Source: JBBSEZ01 sp038239195
GTDB taxonomy: Bacteria > Planctomycetota > Planctomycetia > Gemmatales > Gemmataceae
Assembly: GCA_038239195.1 (NCBI GenBank)
Contig: JBBSEZ010000182.1
Location: forward strand, 1 to 18,192
Direction of reading: 5' to 3'
DNA length: 18,192 nt
The translations under genes and the position numbers were made by a program. Positions 1-7,400 of the stretch are shown piece after piece (position 1 is the stretch's first letter; each line of letters starts with the position of its first letter). Under the pieces are notes generated by a model, which worked only from the letters and a program-made list of their open reading frames with translations, had not been told where the DNA came from and ran no database searches.

Positions 1-43
1 AAGCCGCAAGCGGCGGGCCCCGGCGCTGTTCCGCTTGCGGCTT
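1..43. repeat. REP-like perfect hairpin at window edge
   Basis: Bases 1-13 (AAGCCGCAAGCGG) are the exact reverse complement of bases 31-43, with a 17-base GC-rich loop between them. A related half-copy lies at 13494-13519. A perfect 13-bp stem in non-coding DNA with a second copy elsewhere fits a dispersed REP-type intergenic element, but it could also be the terminator of a gene to the left of the window. There is no T-run after the stem on the + strand. Confidence 0.55.
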
Positions 44-430
44 GGCGATCCGCGCTCCCGGATCTTTGGCCCCACACCCGGCAGCCAGGCCGCAAGTCGC
101 GCCTCCCCCTCCTGGCTCACGTCGTGCAGCCGATTTCGCTGGTCGCACCGACCGCGAGCCCCCTGGCCCCCCCGCGCGGAATCGGGCTTTTCCGATCCGA
201 TCTGTTTTGCGATACTCCCCACCCACCCACCTCACCGCAGCCCTGGAGAGGGCTGACGGGTGCCGGGGAAGGCTGCCAACGTCACCATCGCCGAGCGGCA
301 CCAGGAACACTTCCCGAAGCGATTGCCCGAGCGACGCGCGCCCCGCGGGGGCCGCTGCGCCCCGCACGCCCTGTCGCGAGCCAGCGAGGAGCTCCTCCAC
401 AATCTGCCCGCCGGGCAGAGGCCTTATTTC
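44..430. other. Leader region without recognisable gene
   Basis: About 390 bases precede the first gene. The frame of that gene stays open back to base 42, but this stretch translates to low-complexity Arg/Pro/Ser/Ala-rich sequence with no recognisable fold, and the real start at 441 has its own ribosome binding site. A weak promoter-like pair is visible (TTTTCC at 188-193, 17 bases, GATACT at 211-216) but matches consensus poorly. The stretch probably holds the promoter and 5' leader of the surface protein. I see nothing else in it. Confidence 0.4.
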
Positions 431-440
431 GAGGTGTCGC

Positions 441-2264
441 ATGAATCTGTCCTCCCTGTTCGGGGCGCGCCGCCGGCCTGCCTCGCGTCGCGTTCCCCTG
501 TCGCTGGAGTGCCTGGAGGACCGCGTGGTTCCCGCTCTGCTCGAGGTGGTCCCGAACGTGGTCGCCAACGGCTCCACCGCGTTCCCCACCCTCAGCCAGG
601 CCCTGGCCAAAGCGCATTCCGGCGACACGATCCAGATCGAACTGGGCTCTGCCCCCGGCAGCGCCACGGTCTCCGTGGACAACCTGACGATTCAGGGCAA
701 CGGGCCCCTCGGCGGGGCCGGCGCGCTCCAGGCCAGCGGGACGATGGTGGCGAGCCTCACGCTTGCCGCCAACAACACCACCGTGTCCAACCTCTTCCTG
801 GGCGGCGCGACGATCGGCGCCGGCAAGACCGGGGAGAGGATCAGCAACTCCATCTTCTCGGGGAGTGGCGGCGGCGTCAGCCAGACATATTCGTCCGGGG
901 CGGCGACCACGACCAACGGCAACAACACCCTTAGCGGCAACCTTTTCCTCGCCGGGGCCACGGTTCAGTTGGGCAACACGGTCGGGAGCAACAACAACAC
1001 CGCCTCCAACGACACGATCGCCAATAACCTCTTCCTCAACTCCGCCGCGCCGGCCGTGTTCGTCGCCAACGAGTCGAGCGGCCTGACGATCGCGAACAAC
1101 CGGATCGAGTACACCAGCCCCTCGGGGGGGTCGGCCATCCTGACCGTCGTGGACAGCGTGGGCACCATCACCGGCAACGTCCTCCACGCCAACGGGCTGA
1201 ATTTCGCGGGCCTCGCCATCGACGACGTGAGCGGGGACGCGCGCACGACCAATCTGACGGTGAGCAACAACGTCATCACCAGCAGCAGGATCGGCATCGA
1301 CGTGCGGCACGTTTCCACCACCAATGCCTTCAACGTGTCGCTGACCGGCAACTCGCTGGCCGGCTCCCCGGTGGGCCTGGCCCTGACCGGCAACGGCGCG
1401 GGGGGCAACCACGACTACGGGACGATCGACGTCAGCGGCAACGACTTCCGCGGCTACACCGGCACCTCCGGCAACTTTGCCATCCAGGCCACCGACTCCG
1501 CGAAGAACACGACCGCGGTGCCGGCGCAGGGCAACACGTTCGGCGTCGCCAACCCACAGAGCGCGGTCTCGACGGCCAACGCTCCCGGCACGACGATCGA
1601 CACGAGCACCGCCCTGTCGGGCGGGCCGGCGAGCCTCGCGGCGATGTTCGAGGCGCTGGGCGGGGGCGCGCCGACGGCAGCGCAGCACAGTTCGTTCGAC
1701 GGCGCCAGCGCCTTGCAGCAAGCCCTCGCCGCCGTGCGGAGCACGCAGGCCGCCAAGGCCCTCGTGGACGGGCTGTACGTGTCGCTGCTGGGCCGGGCCC
1801 CCAGCGCCGGAGAGGACCAGGCGTGGGTCAACGCCGTGGTCGGCGGGATGAACGAGGAGCAGGTGATCGTCGGCTTCCTTTCCTCGGGGGAGTATTACGA
1901 GCGGGTGTCGCAGGGCAGCGCGAGCCCCAACGGGGCGTGGGTGCAGAGCCTGTACGTGAACCTGTTGGGCCGGCAGGGCTCCACGGCGGAGGTCAACGGC
2001 TGGGTGTCCTACCTCAACGCGAGCGGCTCGGCGGGCCTGGCCGTGGCGACGCAAGCCTTCGTGAATTCGGTAGAGTTCCGGGGCGCCCAGTTGCGGGTGA
2101 TGTACGGGAGCAACACGGCGAGCTTGATTCCCACCCCGGACCTGCTCAAGCGCGCAGCGCCGGTGTCGGCGGGCGAGGTGAGCGGGTGGGCCAACTCCGG
2201 CCTCGACCTGCTCACGATGACGGCGTACCTCCTGAGTAGTGGAGAGTTTGCCGCCAACGGCTGA
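441..2264 (+). CDS. Exported beta-helix protein with LEDR-type N-terminal motif and DUF4214 repeats
   Basis: The product has 607 residues. The ATG at 441 was chosen because GAGGTG (431-436) precedes it and because the protein then begins like other planctomycete exported proteins: an Arg-rich stretch (residues 9-17) followed by LECLEDRVVPA (22-32). Such an LEDR-type motif is common at the N-terminus of large predicted secreted planctomycete proteins. Residues of about 45-400 are rich in Asn, Ser, Thr and Gly, with recurring short strands such as LTIANNRI and LTVSNNVI, as expected for a right-handed parallel beta-helix of the pectate-lyase/NosD type. The C-terminal part holds two LYxxLLGR motifs (445-452 and 504-511), each followed by a GEYYERV- or VEFRGAQ-like segment, which is the pattern of tandem DUF4214. 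Likely role: extracellular or cell-surface binding or adhesion. No catalytic residues are identifiable, so enzyme activity is not claimed. It appears monocistronic, with a hairpin 31 bases past its stop codon. Confidence 0.85.
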   Translation: MNLSSLFGARRRPASRRVPLSLECLEDRVVPALLEVVPNVVANGSTAFPTLSQALAKAHSGDTIQIELGSAPGSATVSVDNLTIQGNGPLGGAGALQASGTMVASLTLAANNTTVSNLFLGGATIGAGKTGERISNSIFSGSGGGVSQTYSSGAATTTNGNNTLSGNLFLAGATVQLGNTVGSNNNTASNDTIANNLFLNSAAPAVFVANESSGLTIANNRIEYTSPSGGSAILTVVDSVGTITGNVLHANGLNFAGLAIDDVSGDARTTNLTVSNNVITSSRIGIDVRHVSTTNAFNVSLTGNSLAGSPVGLALTGNGAGGNHDYGTIDVSGNDFRGYTGTSGNFAIQATDSAKNTTAVPAQGNTFGVANPQSAVSTANAPGTTIDTSTALSGGPASLAAMFEALGGGAPTAAQHSSFDGASALQQALAAVRSTQAAKALVDGLYVSLLGRAPSAGEDQAWVNAVVGGMNEEQVIVGFLSSGEYYERVSQGSASPNGAWVQSLYVNLLGRQGSTAEVNGWVSYLNASGSAGLAVATQAFVNSVEFRGAQLRVMYGSNTASLIPTPDLLKRAAPVSAGEVSGWANSGLDLLTMTAYLLSSGEFAANG

Positions 2265-2295
2265 GCGCCGCGGTCGGCGCGATTTGCCTTCCCGC

Positions 2296-2330
2296 GCGGG
2301 GCGCCTCGTCACGACGAGGGGCCCCGCTTT
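2296..2330 (+). terminator. Hairpin terminator after the surface protein
   Basis: A 15-base arm (2296-2310, GCGGGGCGCCTCGTC) pairs with 2313-2327 with a single mismatch around a very short loop. TTT follows directly (2328-2330). It lies 31 bases after the stop codon of the surface protein and fits an intrinsic terminator, although the T-run is short. Confidence 0.6.
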
Positions 2331-2554
2331 CGCGCGCCGGCTCAATTCGGCGCCCCGGGCGCGAAGGCCCTCACCCGGCGAAGCGCGTCGGGAAGGAGAA
2401 GGCCCGCCCTTCGGGCTTGCTCGCCGGAGGACGGGCGCAGCTAATGTTGAACTGCCAGGCGCGCTGGCCGCGTTGTTCCGGGCGATGCTTGACCTCCCTC
2501 GCGAAACGTGGATAACAAGGGAGGCATCCTCCCGCGAGGAGAGGGGCGCCCCGA
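2331..2554. other. Intergenic stretch, possible decayed repeat
   Basis: No credible gene is seen between the terminator and the next ribosome binding site. Bases 2367-2410 contain a CTCACCCGGCGAAGCGCGTCG-like run followed by GGAGAAGGCCC and a small GCCCG/CGGGC stem. It resembles the composition of the segment at 18121-18170 and may be the remnant of a dispersed intergenic element. The promoter of the next two genes is presumably here, but no clear -35/-10 pair is visible. Confidence 0.3.
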
Positions 2555-2565
2555 CGAGGTGAACC

Positions 2566-2862
2566 GTGGCCGAAGTTCCAACGCCCGCGACGTGCTTCGT
2601 CTGCCGGTGTCCGGCGACGGGGGCCTGCGACCGCTGCGGGACGGCGTTCTGCCCAAACCACGGCGCGAGCCCCTGCCAGGAGTGCCGCAACGACCGGCGC
2701 GAGCTGGTGGCCGGTGCGCTCGTTCTGACGCTGGCGCTTGCCGTGGGCGGACTGCTCGCCTGGGCCGGCGCGCGGTTCTTCCGTGCGATCCCGAAGCCGC
2801 CCCCCAAACCCGGAGGCGCCCCCCATGAGCGACCCGAGCCTCCCTTCGATCGTGAGCCCTGA
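2566..2862 (+). CDS. Small zinc-finger protein with one membrane segment
   Basis: The product has 98 residues. It starts with GTG at 2566, preceded by GAGGTG (2555-2560). Residues 10-40 hold eight cysteines and a histidine spaced as a compact zinc-binding module (C10, C13, C15, C21, C24, C29, H32, C37, C40), resembling B-box or zinc-ribbon fingers. One hydrophobic segment follows (about 47-69, AGALVLTLALAVGGLLAWAG), then a Pro-rich, charged tail of about 25 residues. The protein is therefore probably anchored in the inner membrane with the finger on one face; orientation is unclear because basic residues flank both sides. Its last 38 bases overlap the start of the molybdenum oxidoreductase gene in another frame, so the two are probably translationally coupled. 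A role as membrane anchor or assembly partner for that enzyme is inference. No specific family is recognised with confidence. Confidence 0.75.
   Translation: MAEVPTPATCFVCRCPATGACDRCGTAFCPNHGASPCQECRNDRRELVAGALVLTLALAVGGLLAWAGARFFRAIPKPPPKPGGAPHERPEPPFDREP
2812..2816 (+). promoter_or_regulatory. Ribosome binding site inside the upstream gene
   Basis: GGAGG lies eight bases before the ATG at 2825 and inside the coding sequence of the zinc-finger protein. It decides the start of the molybdenum oxidoreductase and supports a real gene overlap rather than a sequencing artefact. Confidence 0.7.
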
Positions 2863-3463
2863 CGCGCGGCGCACCGAGCGCCTCCCGCCCAACCAGGTGC
2901 TGACGCGCAAGTGGCCGGTGTTGCACGTCGGGCCAACGCCGACCTTCGACCGCGCCACCTGGTCGTTTCGCATCTTCGGCGCCGTCGAGAACGAGTGGCG
3001 GTGCGGCCACGACGAGCTCCTGGCCCTGCCGCGCGTGCAGGTACGTGCCGACATGCACTGCGTCACGCGCTGGAGCAAGCTCGACAACATCTGGGAAGGA
3101 GTCAGCACGCGCGAGGTCATGGGCAAGGTGAAGGCACTGCCGGGGGCGCGATTCGTCCTGGTCCACTGCGAGCACGGCTTCACGACCAACCTGCCGCTGG
3201 CCGACTTCCTGGACGAGGATTGTCTGTTCGCCTGGCGCCACAACGGGCAGGAGCTCGACGCCGAGCACGGCCATCCGCTGCGGTTGGTGGTGCCGAAACT
3301 CTATGCGTGGAAGAGCGCCAAGTGGGTGCGCGGCATCGAGGTGATGGAGGAGGATCGGGCGGGCTTCTGGGAGAGCTGGGAGCACGGCGGGTATCACATG
3401 CGCGGCGACCCGTGGGTGGTGAACGCCCAGCACCCGCACGGCGAGCGCTTCCGCGAACGGTGA
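2825..3463 (+). CDS. Sulfite-oxidase-fold molybdopterin oxidoreductase
   Basis: The product has 212 residues, a typical length for the short bacterial sulfite-oxidase-like (YedY/MsrP-related) molybdopterin proteins that consist only of the cofactor-binding domain. The conserved block DMHCVTRWSKLDNIWEGVS (residues 77-94) contains C79, the expected thiolate ligand of molybdenum. The second hallmark block is HGHPLRLVVPKLYAWKSAKWVRGIE (148-172), which contacts the cofactor and ends in the typical KWVRGIE. There is no Tat or Sec signal peptide, so unlike MsrP this enzyme is predicted to stay in the cytoplasm. The dimerisation domain and heme domain of true sulfite oxidases are absent. The substrate cannot be read from the sequence; known relatives reduce or oxidise sulfur- or nitrogen-oxide groups. 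The start at 2825 has a GGAGG site and overlaps the preceding membrane protein, suggesting a two-gene operon. Confidence 0.9.
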   Translation: MSDPSLPSIVSPDARRTERLPPNQVLTRKWPVLHVGPTPTFDRATWSFRIFGAVENEWRCGHDELLALPRVQVRADMHCVTRWSKLDNIWEGVSTREVMGKVKALPGARFVLVHCEHGFTTNLPLADFLDEDCLFAWRHNGQELDAEHGHPLRLVVPKLYAWKSAKWVRGIEVMEEDRAGFWESWEHGGYHMRGDPWVVNAQHPHGERFRER

Positions 3464-3506
3464 GCGCCTGCCCCACGTTGGCCGCTCGCGCCCTCCCCAA
3501 ATCTCC

Positions 3507-3535
3507 TTGTCCCTTCTCGCCGCGCACGTTAGGCT
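3507..3535 (+). promoter_or_regulatory. Weak sigma70-like promoter before the sigma factor
   Basis: TTGTCC (3507-3512) and TAGGCT (3530-3535) are separated by 17 bases, about 150 bases before the sigma factor start. Agreement with consensus is partial (4/6 and 3/6), so this is only a candidate. No convincing ECF-type autoregulatory motif was found in the same 220-base gap. Confidence 0.2.
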
Positions 3536-3683
3536 GGAGAGGTTCCCTCGCCTCCCGGAATGGCCCTTCCCCGCGCCGCGCCAACGACCCGGGCCGACGA
3601 CGGGTTTCGTTCCTGTCCCGCGCGCAATTTTTCTCGCGGCGGCAATCCGGCACTCGCGTTTCCTCGTCTGAGAGGGTGACGGT

Positions 3684-4394
3684 ATGAGTAGACCAGCCAC
3701 GAGCGTCCGTGCCCTGCCGATCAAGGACGTCGCCATCGAGCCGTCTCAGACTGTCCCCGAGCCGTCGTCGGGGCCTCGCCCGGCCCCCCGTCCGCACTCT
3801 GTCCAGGCTTCCGGGGCCAAAGGGGGCGCCGTGGAAACGAAGGGGGCGGCCAACGGTGCCCATACCGGCCCTCCCACCGGGCCGGGGCCAACCCCGGCGG
3901 ACTGGAGCGCCTTTTTGCTCCACACGTTCAACGGGCTGCGCGAGGAGCTGGTCAGCACGCTCTGGTTTGTCCTCGGCAATCGGGATGACGCCCAGGACGT
4001 CGCCCAGGAAGTGTTCCTTCGCTGCTGGCGCACCCAGGAAGGGCTGCCCGACGTCCGGAACCTGCGGGCCTGGATCTTTCGCGTCGGGCTCAACGCCGCC
4101 AAGGACTTGCAACGCAGCGCCTGGCATCGCCGCGTCAAACCCCTGCTGGGGGCCGAAACCATGCCGATGGTGGAAAGCGCACCGCCGAACCGCGAACTGG
4201 AGGACCGCGAAGCCATGCAGCAACTCCGCGACGCCCTCCTGCACCTGCGCCCCGAAGAGAAAGAGGTCTTTCTCTTGCGCCAGAACGGCGACCTGACCTA
4301 CGAGCAGATCGCCGAGTTGCACGACCGACCCGTGGGCACCGTGAAGACGCAGATGCGCAGCGCTCTCCAGAAACTGCGCAAGGTCCTCACCTGA
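3684..4394 (+). CDS. ECF-type RNA polymerase sigma factor
   Basis: The product has 236 residues. The ATG at 3684 follows a GAGAGGG ribosome binding site. Residues 1-72 are a Pro/Ala/Gly-rich, probably disordered extension that ordinary ECF sigma factors lack. Region 2 spans about 75-150 and contains NRDDAQDVAQEVFLRCW (99-115), which binds core polymerase and the -10 element, and then the NLRAWIFRVGLNAAKDLQR helix. Region 4 spans about 176-234, with the helix-turn-helix LTYEQIAELHDRPVGTVKTQMRSALQKLRK (204-233) that reads the -35 element. Region 3 is absent, as expected for ECF factors. The next gene on the same strand starts 100 bases downstream and begins with an anti-sigma zinc finger, so its product is the obvious cognate regulator. 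The target promoters are unknown; autoregulation is likely by analogy but not visible. Confidence 0.95.
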   Translation: MSRPATSVRALPIKDVAIEPSQTVPEPSSGPRPAPRPHSVQASGAKGGAVETKGAANGAHTGPPTGPGPTPADWSAFLLHTFNGLREELVSTLWFVLGNRDDAQDVAQEVFLRCWRTQEGLPDVRNLRAWIFRVGLNAAKDLQRSAWHRRVKPLLGAETMPMVESAPPNRELEDREAMQQLRDALLHLRPEEKEVFLLRQNGDLTYEQIAELHDRPVGTVKTQMRSALQKLRKVLT

Positions 4395-4494
4395 CCCTGG
4401 CCTTCTTCCAAACCCGACGCGACCTCTCGACCTCCCTCTCGTCGATGCACCCGCCGGGGCGAGCGCCCACCCGCCCCCTTGACCGGAGAGACCC

Positions 4495-7400
4495 ATGCTC
4501 GGCTGCGAAGCCTGTCAGGCCCAGATGCTGGAGCACCTGTACGACCTCCTGGACGACCAGGAGCGCCAGGCCCTCCTCGACCATCTGACGACCTGCTCCC
4601 CTTGCCAGGCCGCCCTCGCCTCGGCCCAGCAGAAGCAGCGCCTCCTCGCCACCGCCGCGCGCATGGAGCTCCTCCCCGCCTTTCAGTTCGTTCCGCCCGC
4701 TCCCGCTCCCAAGGCCATGCAACCGTTGCCGGCCGCCCCCGTTCTGCTCGCGATCCCGGCGCGAAAGCCGCGCCAGCGGGTGCGCTGGCGCCGCTGGGCC
4801 GTCGCGGCGGGCATCGTGCTCGCTCTCGTCGGCCTGAGCGTCCCGGCCCGCGAGCACGCTCGCGCCTACGCGGAGGCGCGCGACCGCGCCCACCAGCAGG
4901 AGCTGGCAGTCGCCGACGCACGCCACCAGATGGAGGAGGCCACGCACAAGCTGGAAGAGGCCGACGAGAAGCGCAAGGACGAGATCAAGAACATTCACCG
5001 CACGGTCAAGGCGGCGGGCTTGGTGCTCCGCGTCGAGGGGGCGGGCACCTTGCAGTCCGGGGCGCCCTCGGTCTACCAGGTGAGCACCTCCGACTTCGAC
5101 CGCAACGCCGTCTCGGCGAACATCGTCGCCCAACTGGCCCAGCAAGACGCCCCGGTCGATGCCCTGAAGCGCCTCCACGAACGGGCGCCCGCAGCGCCCG
5201 GGGGGGTCGCGGGGATCGGGAAGGGCGGAGGCAAGCAGGGCGTCGAGGGCGCTGCACTCGGCAGCCTGCGGGACGACGCGAAGGCCGCGCGCCCCCGGGT
5301 CACTTCGCTGGAAGTGCAGCGGGTGAAGGAAGGGCTCTATCGGGTGACGGTCCCGGCCAACCTGGCGCTGCCGCCCAACCGGCGGGTGACGCTGCTGGTC
5401 TCGGCGAAGCGCGACAGCGGGTCGGAGGCGGAGCTCCGCGAGACGCTGGCGCTGACGGCGCCGGTCTACCTCACCCACCTGACCACCGACAAGCCGATGT
5501 ATCAGCCGGGCGAGATCGTCCACTTCCGCTCGCTCACGCTCGATCGCTTCAGTCTCGCCCCCCCGCGCGACGACTTCCGGCTCCACTTCGCGCTCGCGCT
5601 CCCCACCGGGCAGGTGCAGCCGATCCTCTCCGGCGGCAACGCGCTGGTGCGCGACGTCAAGGGGAACGTCGCGCCGATCCTCGGCCCGGACGGCCAGCCG
5701 GTCAAGGGCGTCGGGGCCGGCGAGGTGTTGCTGCCCGAGAACGCGCCGGGCGGGGAGTACGCCCTGACGGTGCGCGAGGAGCGGCAGCGCTTTCCGACTC
5801 AGGTTCGCAAGTTCGTCGTCAACCGCTACCAGAAGCCCCAGCTCGACAAGAAGCTCGACTTCAACCGCTCCTCCTACGGCCCCGGCGACGAGGTCCAGGC
5901 CGCCTGCAAGGCCCACCGCGCCAGCAACGGCACCGCCGTCGCCAATCGCCCCGTGCGCGTCGCGGTAAACGTCGATGACAAGACGTATGGCGCCGATGGC
6001 CAGGAGAGCGCCGTCCCGATCCTTTTCCGCACCGACGAGGAAGGCCGCGTCTTGGTGCGCTTCAAGCTCCCCGCGAAGATCGAGAAGGGACAGGCGAGCG
6101 TGGCGGTGACGTTCGACGCCGGCGAGGTCGCCGAGCCGATCGTCCGCACCATTCCCGTCGTGGTCAAGAAACTGCGCGTCGAGTTCTTCCCGGAGGGCGG
6201 GGAGCTCGTCGCGGGGCTGCCCAACCGGGTCTACTTCGAGGCGCGCACCCCACTGGGCAAGCCGGCCGACCTTCAGGGGCGACTCGTCGAGGGCGGCAAG
6301 GTGCTGCCTCTGAAGGTGGCCACGCTGACCGACAAGGAGCGACCGGGGGTCAATCAGGGCAACGGCGCCTTCAGCTTCACGCCCCGCGCCGGGGTGAGTT
6401 ACGAGCTCCAGATCGACTCGCCCAGCGGGATCGAGCCGGGGCGCGTGGCGTTGCCCAAGGTGGTGGCCGATGGCGTGGTGATGACGGTATCCCAGAGCGT
6501 GGTTGGCCCCGGCGCCCCGATCCGGGTGCAGGTGCGCAGCACGCGCGAACGAGCGCTGATGGTCGGCGCCTACTGTCGGGGCCGGTTGCTCGATTCGGTG
6601 CGCCTGGAGAAGGGACAGACGGAGGCGGTGCTGCGGCCGATGGTTGGCCCCGCGGTGGCGGCCGGCGGAGTGTGTCGGGTGACGGTGTTCGAGGAAATGC
6701 CCACGGGCGGGGCCCGGCGCGACTTGAAGCCGGTGGCCGAGCGTCTGGTCTACCGCCATCCGCTCGAGCGCGTGGACGTCGACATTCGCCCCGACCAGCG
6801 GCGGTATTTGCCGGGCGGGAAGGTGAAGCTGTCGCTGGCGACCACCGACGAGAAGGAGCGCTTCAAGCCGGCGTTCGTGATGCTCGCGGTGGTCGATGAG
6901 AGCGTGGTGACGCTGGCGGACGAGAAGACGGCGCGGCGGATGCCCACGCACTTCCTGCTGACGACCGAGGTGCGCCGGCCCGAAGACCTCGAATACGCCG
7001 ACTTCCTGCTCGACCCGCACCCCAAGGCGGAGCAGGCGCTCGATCTGCTGCTGGGGACGCAGGGCTGGCGGCGGTTCGCGGAGCAGGGGCCCGAGCGCTT
7101 TTTGAAGAAGGTGGCCGAGAACGCCGACCGCCTGGCGGGCGACGACAAGCGCCGCGCCCAGGAGGAGGCGGAGCGGTTCCTGGTGATGATCGGCCAGGCG
7201 ACGCCGCGCACGGTCGATTTCACGCAGGAGAAGGTCCGCGAGAAGATCGAAAAGGTCAACGACGACTTCGACGCAACGGCCGGGGCCCTCGTGGAGAAGC
7301 ACGACGAGGCGCGCGCCGTGGTCGCCAAGGCGGCCGACGACGGCGAATATCGCTCCGCCCTCGCGCTCCTGGGCGCCTACCACGACAGGCTGGAGCGGGC

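Noticed and set aside
188..216. Promoter-like TTTTCC-N17-GATACT before the surface protein
   Set aside because: Agreement with consensus is weak, and it is more than 200 bases from the start codon; it is mentioned only as a possibility.
42..440. N-terminal extension of the surface protein to base 42
   Set aside because: The added 133 residues are low-complexity Pro/Arg/Ser sequence. The ATG at 441 has a ribosome binding site and gives the expected LEDR-type N-terminus.
282..2936. Long minus-strand open frame across the surface protein and the following gap
   Set aside because: The product is Arg/Gly/Ala-rich without domains, and it runs through two + strand genes and a terminator hairpin. 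It is a shadow frame caused by high GC.
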